DNA from: Pseudoduganella lurida
GTDB lineage: Bacteria; Pseudomonadota; Gammaproteobacteria; Burkholderiales; Burkholderiaceae_D
DNA length: 64,000 nt
Direction: 5' to 3'
NCBI RefSeq assembly: GCF_007830455.1
Contig: NZ_VLLB01000014.1
Location: forward strand, 1-64,000
Under the pieces are notes generated by a model. That model was not told the origin of the DNA and searched no databases. It saw nothing but the letters and a program-made list of their open reading frames with translations. Of this stretch, positions 18,568 through 27,643 are shown one piece after another. The translations under genes were made by a program, and so were the position numbers. Every line of letters starts with the position of its first letter. Within the stretch, counting starts at the first letter, position 1.

Positions 18568-19293
18568 ATGGAGCCTACACCTAGCATTCTGATCGTCGAC
18601 GACGATCGCGATATCCGCACCTTGCTGGCGGAATACCTGGAAACCAACGGCTACCGCACGCACGGCGCGGCCGATGGCACCGCGATGTGGAAGCTGCTGG
18701 ACGAAACGAAGCCGGACCTGATCGTGCTTGACCTGAACATGCCGGGCGACGACGGCCTCACGCTGTGCCGCAAGCTGCGCGCCCACTCGAACCTGCCGGT
18801 CATCATGCTGACGGCGCGCAGCGAGCCGCTGGACCGCATCCTCGGCCTGGAGATGGGCGCGGACGATTACCTGCCGAAGCCGTTCGAGCCGCGCGAGCTG
18901 CTGGCGCGCATCCGCAGCGTCCTGCGGCGCAGCAATGCCATGCCGTCCGGCGGCGTCGACAAGGCCGCGCAGATCCGCTTCTCGAACTGGACGCTGGACC
19001 TGACGGCCCGCCACCTGCTCGATCCCGATGGCGTGGTCATCATGCTGTCCGGCGCCGAGTTCCGCCTGCTGAAGGTGTTCCTGGAACACCCGAACCGCGT
19101 GCTGAACCGCGACCAGCTGCTGAACCTCACGCAGGGCCGCGATGCCGATCCGTTCGACCGCTCGATCGACATCCAGATCAGCCGCCTGCGCCAGAAGCTG
19201 GGCGAGGATGCCCGCGTGCCGCAGATCATCAAGACCGTGCGCAATGGCGGCTACGTGCTGGCCGGCAGCGTGTCCGTCGAACCCCGCGCGTGA
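18568..19293 (+). CDS. OmpR/PhoB-family response regulator
   Basis: 241 residues: receiver domain (1-about 120) with acidic pocket DDD11-13, phosphorylation site D55 (VLDLNMPG) and conserved K104 (LPKPF), then an OmpR-type winged-helix DNA-binding domain (about 140-235, RLRQKLGEDARVPQIIKTVRNGGYVL). ATG at 18568 is chosen as it starts the receiver (EPTPSILIVDDD). Its stop overlaps the kinase start by four bases. Context with a Spy-like gene and an RND pump suggests a role like BaeR/CpxR in envelope stress or drug efflux; the signal is unknown. Confidence 0.92.
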   Translation: MEPTPSILIVDDDRDIRTLLAEYLETNGYRTHGAADGTAMWKLLDETKPDLIVLDLNMPGDDGLTLCRKLRAHSNLPVIMLTARSEPLDRILGLEMGADDYLPKPFEPRELLARIRSVLRRSNAMPSGGVDKAAQIRFSNWTLDLTARHLLDPDGVVIMLSGAEFRLLKVFLEHPNRVLNRDQLLNLTQGRDADPFDRSIDIQISRLRQKLGEDARVPQIIKTVRNGGYVLAGSVSVEPRA

Positions 19294-20654
19294 ACACCTT
19301 CAAGACCTTCGTGACATCGATGACGGGGCGGGTGTTCCTCGTCCTGATGATCGGCATCGTCGCCTCCGCCACGCTGACGCAGTGGCTGGCCGTCAACGAA
19401 CGCCAGCGCACGCTGGAACGGTACCGCCTGTTCCATGTGCTCGAACGCGCCGAGCAGATCATCGAGACGGCCGATGTCGTGCGGCCCGAGTCGCGCGCCC
19501 AGTACCTGGCCGTGGCCAGCAAGGGCAGCGTGCAGCTGCAGATTGCCGCGGACGCGAACGACGCGGCGCATCCCGCCACCGAATTCACCACCGCGCTCGT
19601 CGGGCGGCTGCCGGCCGATTTCAAGGTGCTGCCGCTGGCCGAGCGTCCCGAGCAGTGCAACCAGCCGCCGCGGCAGATCGGCCTGCTGCGCCCGGTCCAG
19701 CTGCGCGGCGTGTGCGAGTCCGCCAAGATCGTCATGACGGACGGCCAGGTGCTGAAGCTGTCGGTGCTGCCATCGCGCTCGGCGCCGCCCCCGGGCCACA
19801 ACGAATACGCCGTGTTCGTGCCTTTCCTGCTGTGCATCGCCGTGCTGGCCTACCTCGTCACGCGCATGGTGGTGCGGCCGATGCGGCAGCTGGCGCAGGC
19901 CGCGAAGGACCTGGGCAACGACATCAACCGTCCGCCGCTGACGCTGGCCGGCGCCGCCGAGATCCGCCAGGCCAGCGCCGCGTTCAATGCGATGCAGGCG
20001 CGCATCCGCCAGTACATCGCCCAGCGTACCGAGATGCTGGCCGCCATCACGCACGACCTGCAGACGCCGCTGACCCGCCTGCGCCTGCGCCTGGAAAAGG
20101 TGAACGACGCCGACCTGCAGCAGAAGCTGATCGGCGACCTGTCGGCCATGCAGCAGATGATCCGCGAAGGGCTCGACCTGGCGCGCAGCATGGACAAGGG
20201 CGGCACGATGCAGAAGCTGGACCTGGATGCGCTGCTCGACAGCGTGTGCGCCGATGCCATCGATGCTGGCCAGAGCGTCGAGCTGAAGGGCCGTGCCGGC
20301 ATGGCCCTGCTGGGCCGTCCGCTCGATGTGCAGCGCTGCCTGGTGAACCTGATCGACAACGCCGTGAAGTACGGCCAGAAAGCCCACGTGACGGTGGAGC
20401 GGCTGGCCGGTGCGGCGCGCATCCGCATCCGCGACGAGGGCCCGGGCATCCCGGCGGACCAGCTGGGCCGCGTGTTCGAGCCGTTCTTCCGGCTGGAGAC
20501 ATCGCGCTCCCGCGCTTCCGGCGGCACGGGACTCGGACTGACGATTGCACGCAACATCGCCGAGCAGCATGGCGCCACCCTCAGCCTGGCCAATGGCGAG
20601 GGCGGCGGCCTGGAAGCGGTGCTCACGCTGCCGGAATTTTACGCAGGGAAGTAA
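19290..20654 (+). CDS. Sensor histidine kinase, partner of the OmpR-type regulator
   Basis: 454 residues. TM1 at about 14-33 and TM2 at about 174-195 enclose a periplasmic sensor region of about 140 residues with two cysteines (C123, C142) that could form a disulfide. Then HAMP (RPMRQLAQAAKDLGN), phosphoacceptor H255 (AAITHDLQTPLTRLR), N box (NLIDNAVKYG), G1 (DEGPGIP), F box (FEPFFR) and G2 (GGTGLGLTIA). Starts with GTG at 19290 overlapping the regulator stop (GTGA), so translation is coupled. Confidence 0.92.
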   Translation: MNTFKTFVTSMTGRVFLVLMIGIVASATLTQWLAVNERQRTLERYRLFHVLERAEQIIETADVVRPESRAQYLAVASKGSVQLQIAADANDAAHPATEFTTALVGRLPADFKVLPLAERPEQCNQPPRQIGLLRPVQLRGVCESAKIVMTDGQVLKLSVLPSRSAPPPGHNEYAVFVPFLLCIAVLAYLVTRMVVRPMRQLAQAAKDLGNDINRPPLTLAGAAEIRQASAAFNAMQARIRQYIAQRTEMLAAITHDLQTPLTRLRLRLEKVNDADLQQKLIGDLSAMQQMIREGLDLARSMDKGGTMQKLDLDALLDSVCADAIDAGQSVELKGRAGMALLGRPLDVQRCLVNLIDNAVKYGQKAHVTVERLAGAARIRIRDEGPGIPADQLGRVFEPFFRLETSRSRASGGTGLGLTIARNIAEQHGATLSLANGEGGGLEAVLTLPEFYAGK

Positions 20655-20771
20655 TCAAGCCGTAGCGATTTGATGAGACAATAATCGGTCAATGCCGCCG
20701 GGCAACTGTTCAGCTGGGCTCCGTGCAGCCCAGCTGTTCGACGGAACCACATCAGTCATATAAAAAAGAAA

Positions 20772-21929
20772 ATGAAAAACACCACCAAGGGAGTACTGCT
20801 CGTCGCGGCCATCGCCGCGGGAGCCGGCGCATGGCATGTCACGCATGCGCCGCAGGGAGAGAAGCACGCGGAAGGCAAGGGCGGCAACCGGCCGCAGGGG
20901 CCGACCACCGTCAACGTGGTGGCGCCGAAGCGGCAGGACGTGCCTGTCACGCTGCAGGCCAACGGTACCGTCAGCCCGATCAGCACCGTCGACCTGCACC
21001 CGCAGACCACCAGCACGATCGTCAAGGTGCATGTGAAGGAAGGCCAGTTCGTCCGGGAAGGCGAGTTGATGTTCTCCCTGGATAACCGCAGCGAGTCGGC
21101 CAACCTGGAAAAGGCCGAGGCACAGGTGGCGCGCGACCGTGCCAGCCTGGCCGACATCGAACGCCAGTACCAGCGCAGCATGGACCTGCTGGCACAGAAA
21201 TTCGTCGCCCAGGGCGCCGTCGATACGCTGAAGAGCCAGGTGGACGCGGCGCGCGCGCTGCTCGAATCCGATATCGCCGCCGCGCGCGCCGTGAAGGTGG
21301 ACCAGAGCTACACGTCGATCCGCGCGCCGCTGACGGGCCGCGTGGGCGCCATCAACGTCTACCCGGGCAGCCTGGTGCAGCTGACCACGTCGCTCACGAC
21401 CGTCACGCAGCTCGACCCCATCAACGTGGCGTTCACGGTGCCGGAATCACAGCTGGCCGCGCTGCTGGACGCCCAGCGCGCCGGCAAGGTGCCCGTGCAG
21501 GCCTTCCAGAACAATTCCACCACGCCGATCGAGGGCCAGCTGTCGTTCATCGACAATACGGTCGATCCGCAGGCCGGCGTCATCCGCGTCAAGGCGCAGT
21601 TCTCCAACAAGGACACGCGGCTGTGGCCGGGCCAGTACGTGAACACGGCCCTGACGGTGCAGACGCTGAAGGATGCGGTCGTCGTGCCGCAGAACGCCAT
21701 CATCAACAACACGCGGGGCACCTTCGTGTACGTGCTGGGCGCCGACAACACGGCCAAGGTGGCCAACGTGGAGCGCGTGCACGGCTTCGGCGCCGATGCC
21801 GTGGTGCGTGGCCTGCAGGGCACGGAAAAGATCATCGTCGAAGGCAAGCAGAACCTCCGCCCGGGCGGCAAGGTGCGCGTCGCCGATGCCCGCCTGGCGG
21901 GGCAGGAAACGCCCAAGGGCGTGGAATGA
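20772..21929 (+). CDS. RND efflux system periplasmic adaptor (MdtA/AcrA-like)
   Basis: 385-residue membrane-fusion protein with an N-terminal signal/anchor helix (about 7-25), a lipoyl-like half (VDLHPQTTSTIVKVHVKEGQFVREGE), a coiled-coil hairpin (about 110-170), the second lipoyl half (YTSIRAPLTGRVG) and beta-barrel/membrane-proximal domains. No lipobox cysteine. It links the inner-membrane pump at 21943 to an outer-membrane channel not encoded here. 117 bases after the kinase and 13 before the pump. Confidence 0.93.
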   Translation: MKNTTKGVLLVAAIAAGAGAWHVTHAPQGEKHAEGKGGNRPQGPTTVNVVAPKRQDVPVTLQANGTVSPISTVDLHPQTTSTIVKVHVKEGQFVREGELMFSLDNRSESANLEKAEAQVARDRASLADIERQYQRSMDLLAQKFVAQGAVDTLKSQVDAARALLESDIAAARAVKVDQSYTSIRAPLTGRVGAINVYPGSLVQLTTSLTTVTQLDPINVAFTVPESQLAALLDAQRAGKVPVQAFQNNSTTPIEGQLSFIDNTVDPQAGVIRVKAQFSNKDTRLWPGQYVNTALTVQTLKDAVVVPQNAIINNTRGTFVYVLGADNTAKVANVERVHGFGADAVVRGLQGTEKIIVEGKQNLRPGGKVRVADARLAGQETPKGVE

Positions 21930-21942
21930 ACGGGAGTGAACA

Positions 21943-24900
21943 ATGAACGTGTCCGAACTCTCGATCCGGCGCCCCGTGATGGTGGTGCTGCTGTCGCTGT
22001 CGCTGATCTTCGCCGGCGTGCTGGCCTACCTGAAGATCCCCGTCGCCGCGCTGCCCAGCTATAACACGCCCGTCATCAACGTCTCGGCCGACCTGGCCGG
22101 TGCCAGTCCCGAGACGATGGCATCGTCCGTGGCGCTGCCGCTGGAGAAGCAGTTCTCGACCATCGCCGGCCTGACGCTCATCACCTCCACGAGCACGCAG
22201 GGCAATACCTCGCTGACCCTGGAGTTCGACCCCAGCATCAACGTCAACGAGGCCGCCGTGGACGTGCAGGCGGCACTGCTGCGCGCCCAGCGCCAGCTGC
22301 CGCAGGAAATGACGGACCTGCCGTCCTACCGCAAGATCAATCCGGCCGATGCGCCGGTGCTGTTCATGGCGATGAATTCGCCGTCGCTGTCGCTCTCCGA
22401 ACTGAACGACTACGCGGAAAACCTGATCGCGCCGAGCCTGTCCACCTTGCCCGGCGTGGCGCAGGTCACCGTCAACGGCCAGAAGCGTTTTGCCGTGCGC
22501 ATCCGCGCCAAGTCCGACCTGCTGAACGCCCGCAACCTTACGCTGGCCGACGTGCAGACGGCCGTGAAAAGCGCCAACGCCAACACGCCATTGGGCGTGC
22601 TCGATGGCCCGGACCAGACGCTGACCATCCAGGGCAACCCGCAGCTGATGAACGCGGCCGAATACCGCGACCTGATCATCGCCACCCGCAACGGCGAACC
22701 GGTGCGCCTGAAGGATGTCGCCACCGTCGAGGACAGCTTCCAGTCGATCAAGTCGTTCGGCAGCTACAACGGCGAACGGGCCATCGTGCTGCTGGTGCAG
22801 CGCCAGCCCGATGCGAATACGGTGCAGGTGGTGGACGGCGTGAAGGCGCTGCTGCCGCGCTTCAGGTCGCAGCTGCCGGAGTCGATCAACATCAGCCTCG
22901 TCAACGACCGTTCGCTGTCCATCCGCGAAGCGCTGCATGACGTGAACCTGACCCTCGGCCTGACCGTGGTGCTGGTGGTGCTGGTGATCTTCCTGTTCCT
23001 GCGCCGCGCGGCCGCCACGTTCATCCCCGCGATCACGATGCCCATCTCGCTGCTGGGCGCCCTGGCGCTGCTGTACGCATTCGGCTACAGCCTGGACAAC
23101 GTCTCGCTGCTGGGCATCACGCTGGCCGTGGGCCTGGTCGTGGACGATGCCATCGTCGTGCTGGAAAATATCGTGCGCCACATCGAGCATGGCATGAAGC
23201 CGCTGCAGGCCGCGCTGGTCGGTTCGCGCGAGATGGGTTTTACGATCGTTTCGATCTCGGTATCGCTGGTGGCCGTGTTCATTCCGATCTTCTTCATGCC
23301 CGGCGTGATGGGACTGATGTTCCATGAATTCGCCGTGATCGTGGCGCTGGCCGTGCTGGTGTCGGCCGCCGTGTCGCTCACGCTCGTGCCGATGCTGGCG
23401 TCGCGCTTCCTGCCGGCCGATTCGACCGAGCACTCGGGCGACGACACCTTCATCGGCCGCCATTTCGAGCGGGGTTTCCGCGCCGTGCAGAACGGCTATG
23501 GACGCACGCTGGACATCGCGCTGCGCCACCGCTACGTGGTGCTGGCCGCGGCGATCGGCACGTTCGCGCTGACGGTCGTGATGTACACGGCCATCCCGAA
23601 AGGCTTCTTCCCCGAGGAGGACATCGGCCAGCTGCGCGTGAACACGGAAGCTTCCGAAGACATCTCGACGGCCGCGATGCTGCAGATGCAGGACCGCGTG
23701 GCCGCCATCATCAAGGCCGATCCGAACGTGAAAGACGTGGTGTCGTTCACCGGCGGCGGTAACACGGGCCGCATGTTCGTGGTGCTGAAGGAGCGCAGCG
23801 AGCGCAAGAAGATGTCCGACGTGCTGGAAGGGCTGCGCAAGTCGACGCGGCAGGTGGCCGGCATGGCCGTCTACATGTCGCCGGTACAGAACCTGCAGCT
23901 GGGCGGGCGGCAGTCGAAGAGCCGCTACCAGTACACGCTGCAGTCGGTCAGCGCCGATTCGCTGAACGAATGGGCCGAACGCTACCTGGAGCGCATGCGC
24001 GCCGACAGCGACTTCCGCGACGTCACCAGCGATTCGCAGCAGCGCGGCCTGCAGGCGACCTTGAAGGTGGACCGCGACAAGGCCAACAACCTGGGCGTGG
24101 CGCTGGGCGACATCCGCTCGGCCCTGTACCTGGCGTTCGGCGAGCGGCAGGTGTCGACGATCTATTCGTCCGCCGCCAGCTACTACGTGATCCTGGAAGC
24201 GGCCGACGAGGACCGGCGCTACGAGGATGCGCTCACCAAGGTCTCGGTGCGCAATGCGGCCGGGCAGCTGGTGAAGCTGTCCAGCTTTGCGTCCGTGGAG
24301 CGCACCGTCGGCCCGACCGCTGTCAACCACCAGGGGCAATTACAGGCCATCACGCTGGCGTTCAACCTGGCGCCCGGCGTGCCGCTCGGCCAGGCCACGG
24401 CAAAGATCGATGCGATGGGCCAGGAGTTCGGCCTGCCGGCATCCATCATCACCAACTATGGCGGCGATGCGGCCGTGTTCCAGAGCTCGCAGAGCAGCCA
24501 GGTGGTGCTGATCGTGGCCGCGCTGGCCGTCATCTACGTGCTGCTGGGCGTGCTGTACGAAAGCTTCATCCACCCGCTGACGATCCTGGCCGGCCTGCCA
24601 TCGGCCGCCGTGGGTGCGCTGCTGACCTTGTGGATCTTCGACATGGACCTGACGATGATCGCCATCATCGGCATCCTGATGCTGATCGGCATCGTCAAGA
24701 AGAACGCCATCATGATGATCGACTTCGCCCTGCAGGCGCAGCGCGAGCGGGGCATGGCACCGGCCGCGGCGATCCGCGAGGCCTGCATCCTGCGCTTCCG
24801 CCCGATCCTGATGACGACGCTGGCGGCCCTGATGGGTGCGCTGCCCATCGCGCTGGGCCTGGGCGCCGGCGCCGAGCTGCGCCAGCCGCTGGGCCTGGCC

Positions 24901-25071
24901 GTCTGCGGCGGGCTGATCTTCTCGCAGGTCATCACGCTGTACATCACGCCCGTCATCTACCTGTTCCTCGACAAGTACAGCGGCAGCGGCCCGATGGACG
25001 ACGCCGAGCTGCACGACCTGCCGCCGGATCCACCGAAGGTCGAGCTGAAGGCCGTCAACGCGGGGCATTGA
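21943..25071 (+). CDS. RND multidrug efflux permease (MdtB/MdtC/AcrB type)
   Basis: 1042 residues, full length for HAE1-type pumps. Begins with SELSIRRPVMVVLL and TM1; two periplasmic loops follow TM1 and TM7. The proton-relay pair is in TM4 (GLVVDDAIVVLENIVRH). A second half with PLTILAGLPSAAVGALLTLW and GIVKKNAIMMIDFAL is intact. GGGAG precedes the ATG. Only one pump subunit is present (MdtBC-type systems have two), and no TolC gene is linked. The order Spy-like / regulator / kinase / adaptor / pump recalls the BaeSR-spy-mdtABC regulon of E. coli. Confidence 0.94.
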   Translation: MNVSELSIRRPVMVVLLSLSLIFAGVLAYLKIPVAALPSYNTPVINVSADLAGASPETMASSVALPLEKQFSTIAGLTLITSTSTQGNTSLTLEFDPSINVNEAAVDVQAALLRAQRQLPQEMTDLPSYRKINPADAPVLFMAMNSPSLSLSELNDYAENLIAPSLSTLPGVAQVTVNGQKRFAVRIRAKSDLLNARNLTLADVQTAVKSANANTPLGVLDGPDQTLTIQGNPQLMNAAEYRDLIIATRNGEPVRLKDVATVEDSFQSIKSFGSYNGERAIVLLVQRQPDANTVQVVDGVKALLPRFRSQLPESINISLVNDRSLSIREALHDVNLTLGLTVVLVVLVIFLFLRRAAATFIPAITMPISLLGALALLYAFGYSLDNVSLLGITLAVGLVVDDAIVVLENIVRHIEHGMKPLQAALVGSREMGFTIVSISVSLVAVFIPIFFMPGVMGLMFHEFAVIVALAVLVSAAVSLTLVPMLASRFLPADSTEHSGDDTFIGRHFERGFRAVQNGYGRTLDIALRHRYVVLAAAIGTFALTVVMYTAIPKGFFPEEDIGQLRVNTEASEDISTAAMLQMQDRVAAIIKADPNVKDVVSFTGGGNTGRMFVVLKERSERKKMSDVLEGLRKSTRQVAGMAVYMSPVQNLQLGGRQSKSRYQYTLQSVSADSLNEWAERYLERMRADSDFRDVTSDSQQRGLQATLKVDRDKANNLGVALGDIRSALYLAFGERQVSTIYSSAASYYVILEAADEDRRYEDALTKVSVRNAAGQLVKLSSFASVERTVGPTAVNHQGQLQAITLAFNLAPGVPLGQATAKIDAMGQEFGLPASIITNYGGDAAVFQSSQSSQVVLIVAALAVIYVLLGVLYESFIHPLTILAGLPSAAVGALLTLWIFDMDLTMIAIIGILMLIGIVKKNAIMMIDFALQAQRERGMAPAAAIREACILRFRPILMTTLAALMGALPIALGLGAGAELRQPLGLAVCGGLIFSQVITLYITPVIYLFLDKYSGSGPMDDAELHDLPPDPPKVELKAVNAGH

Positions 25072-25087
25072 GGCTGCCAACAGTCGA

Positions 25088-25199
25088 GCTCGTGTCCATG
25101 TCGGGGGGCTGCGCAGGGGTTTCACGGAGCACCGCTCCGCGCCTGCGATGCAGTGATGGCTTGCAAGCCATCACTCCTTCCTGACCCATGGACACGAGC
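25088..25199. repeat. Composite palindromic element after the RND operon
   Basis: The outer 13-bp inverted repeat GCTCGTGTCCATG (25088-25100) / CATGGACACGAGC (25187-25199) is perfect. Inside are GGAGC-ACC-GCTCC flanked by GCGCAGG/CCTGCGA-type arms (about 25111-25149) and a perfect 24-bp palindrome AGTGATGGCTTG/CAAGCCATCACT (25152-25175). No coding potential. It resembles a REP/BIME or small non-autonomous element and could also act as an mRNA 3' end structure. Confidence 0.6.
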
Positions 25200-25358
25200 C
25201 CGGCGGTAGTCGAATCGCGGGTCGATGCCTTCCGTTCATTAAGCAGGCCTGAAAACGGTGCTGCGCGGAAGTTGCCGGCGCCCAAAACCGGATACATACG
25301 GTAACATCCGTTAACCGCGCGCTCGCGTAAGCTTCCCTCGGCCCGGCAATGCCGGTTT

Positions 25359-26312
25359 GTGCACAGAAAACGGTTTATCTTGCTCCAGTTCAGTCATTCC
25401 CACGGTCCCGACGACGTCTGCCCTACCTGCGGCCAGTCCCTTCCGCCGGGCTATGGGCTGCAATACGGCAGCAACAAGCCCAACCGCACCGGCATCGCCA
25501 TCGCCGTCGGCCTGCACCTGCTGCTGCTGGCGGTGGTGCTGATGAATCCCCAGGTCTACGTCAAGCTCAAGCCGCCCGCCAAGGAAGGCGAGATGGTGTG
25601 GATCGCGCCGCCGTCGCCAACCCCCACGCCGGCACCGAAGCAGCCGACACCGACGAAACCGACGCCGCAGAAGACCACCCCGACCAAGTCGCCGCCGAAG
25701 GAGGCCGCGAAGACCCGGCCCCGGCCGGCGCCGCAGCCGCGCACCAACCGCGAGGCGGTGACGGAACCGCGCAAGCAGGAAACCTTCACGCCGCCCGTGC
25801 AGGCCCAGCTGACGCCGCCGCCGCCCGACGTGACGGACATGTCGCAGATGGTAGCCGAAGCGCGCCGCCGCCGCGGTGCCGTGGAAACCCCGCCGGGCGA
25901 CACCGCCGAGAGCGAAGACGCGAAAGCCAAGGCACGCGCCGTCGCCAACATCATGGGCGCGCAGGGCCGCAACGCGGCCGGCGAGCTGGACGATTCCGGC
26001 GGCATCTTCGACGTGAAGAACGTGTCGTTCAGCGGCGCCGACCTGAAATTCCGCGGCTGGAACGGCAACTTCAAGCGCCGCTGGCTGACCCAGGTGCACG
26101 TGGAACTGGGCGGCGAGATCGATATCGAGAATGCCGTCGTCACCAAGATGATCGAGCTGATCCGCAAGGAAAAGCCGGGCGACTTCGAGTGGGAGTCGCA
26201 CCGGCTGGGCAAGACGGTCAAGATGAGTGCGCGCAAGGAATACGAACCGCAGCTGCGCGCCTTCCTGATCCAGGAGATGTTCCCGAAATACATCCGCCCG
26301 GCGGGTCGCTGA
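25359..26312 (+). CDS. Uncharacterised TonB-like membrane protein with N-terminal CxxC
   Basis: 317 residues, family not recognised. A cytoplasmic N-terminus carries one zinc-ribbon-like knuckle (VC21PTC24GQ); one membrane helix follows at about 45-63; then a Pro/Thr/Lys-rich linker (about 75-150, repeats of PTPTKPTP type) like that of TonB. A charged helical segment (MVAEARRRRGAVE) leads to a compact C-terminal domain (about 225-310) rich in Trp/Lys, probably periplasmic. The start is uncertain: GTG at 25359 is directly preceded by a CCGGC-AAT-GCCGG hairpin and no ribosome site; TTG at 25380 is an alternative. It converges on the MFS gene with five bases between stops. A TonB-type energy coupling or envelope-spanning role is only a guess. 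Confidence 0.6.
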   Translation: MHRKRFILLQFSHSHGPDDVCPTCGQSLPPGYGLQYGSNKPNRTGIAIAVGLHLLLLAVVLMNPQVYVKLKPPAKEGEMVWIAPPSPTPTPAPKQPTPTKPTPQKTTPTKSPPKEAAKTRPRPAPQPRTNREAVTEPRKQETFTPPVQAQLTPPPPDVTDMSQMVAEARRRRGAVETPPGDTAESEDAKAKARAVANIMGAQGRNAAGELDDSGGIFDVKNVSFSGADLKFRGWNGNFKRRWLTQVHVELGGEIDIENAVVTKMIELIRKEKPGDFEWESHRLGKTVKMSARKEYEPQLRAFLIQEMFPKYIRPAGR

Positions 26313-26317
26313 CCTGA

Positions 26318-27520
26318 TCAGGCGCGTTCCTGTGCCGCGGCGGGCGCCAGCGCCTCGCCGCACCAGTACAGCAGCGCGGCCGCCGGCATCGCCATCCCTG
26401 CCAGCAGCGCGGCGTGCCAGCCGTGGCGGGCGTACACATAGGCACCCAGTGCCGAGCCCAGCGCGCCGCCGGCAAAGAACACGGCGAAGTACAGGCCGTT
26501 CAGGCGGCTGCGCACGGCCGCGCCCAGGTTGAAGATGGCGCGCTGGCCCAGCACCAGGTTGGCGGCCACGCCCATGTCCAGCACGATCGACGCCAGCACC
26601 AGCAGGCCCAGCGCCACCGGCCGCGAACCGGGTGCCAGCAGCGGCAGCGCAAACCCCAGCACACCCAGGCCCAGCGCGACGGCCGTTGCAACCAGGCTGT
26701 GACCCGCATCGGCCAGCCTGCCGGCCACCGGCGAGGCCACGGCGCCGGCCATCCCCACCAGCGCGAAGACGGCGATGCCCGTCTGCGACAGGTGGAACAG
26801 GGGGCTGGCCAGCACCAGCGGCACGACGGTCCAGAACAGGCTGAACGAACCGAACAGGCCGGCATGGTAGGCGGCGCGGCGGCGCAGCACGGGCGTGGTG
26901 GCGAACAGCGACCACAGCGAGCCGATCAGCTTCGGATACGTCGTGTTTTCATGGGGCACGCGCTCCGGCAGCTTCGCCCGCAGCACCAGCGCGAGGCCCG
27001 CCACCAACACGGCGGCAATCCCGAACACGGCATGCCAGCCCAGGTGGTCGGCGATCAGGCTGGCCGCCGGCCGCGCCAGCATCACGCCCAGCAGCAGGCC
27101 GCTGACGACCTTGCCGACCGTGAGGCCACGCGTCGCCTCGCTGGACAGGTGGGCCGCGAACGGCACCAGGATCTGCGCCGCCACCGACGACAGCCCGATC
27201 GCCAGCGCCGCGGCCAGGAACACCCAGCCGGTGGATGCCAGCGCGGCCGCCACCAGCGCCAGCGCCGTCACGGCCAGCAGCGTGACGACCAGCCGGCGGT
27301 TCTCCAGCAGGTCGCCCAGCGGCACGATGAACAGCAGGCCCAGCGTATAGCCCACCTGCGTGAGCGTGACGACGAGGCCGGCCGCATCGGCCGACAGCCC
27401 GGTGGCCGCGGCAATCGGGCCGACGAGGGTCTGCGCGTAGTACAGGTTGGCGACGATCAGGCCGGCGGCGGCGGCCAGCAGCCGCACCATGCCCGGGGTG
27501 ATGGAAGAGGTGTTCGTCAT
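26318..27520 (-). CDS. MFS transporter, 12-TM, drug/sugar efflux type
   Basis: 400 residues with about twelve hydrophobic segments, starting MTNTSSITPGMVRLLAAAAGLIVANLYY. The MFS loop-2/3 motif appears as PLGDLLENRRLV and a related basic loop as AGRLADAG in the second half. No substrate can be assigned. It is divergent from a LysR regulator 123 bases away, which probably controls it. Confidence 0.88.
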   Translation of the reverse strand: MTNTSSITPGMVRLLAAAAGLIVANLYYAQTLVGPIAAATGLSADAAGLVVTLTQVGYTLGLLFIVPLGDLLENRRLVVTLLAVTALALVAAALASTGWVFLAAALAIGLSSVAAQILVPFAAHLSSEATRGLTVGKVVSGLLLGVMLARPAASLIADHLGWHAVFGIAAVLVAGLALVLRAKLPERVPHENTTYPKLIGSLWSLFATTPVLRRRAAYHAGLFGSFSLFWTVVPLVLASPLFHLSQTGIAVFALVGMAGAVASPVAGRLADAGHSLVATAVALGLGVLGFALPLLAPGSRPVALGLLVLASIVLDMGVAANLVLGQRAIFNLGAAVRSRLNGLYFAVFFAGGALGSALGAYVYARHGWHAALLAGMAMPAAALLYWCGEALAPAAAQERA

Positions 27521-27643
27521 GATGAGCCTCGCTAAGATGGAATGAGGCCAGTCTACGGAACCTGCGCTGGAAGATAATCCACCAATAATCGGTCTATACT
27601 TTTCACATCATGTGTACAATTAGTCTTGAATAATGGGGCAAGA

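Noticed and set aside
21832-24339. An 835-codon minus-strand open frame opposite the RND adaptor and pump
   Set aside because: It is antisense to a clear RND permease, and its His/Arg/Gln/Val-rich composition is the usual reverse-complement shadow of high-GC coding sequence.
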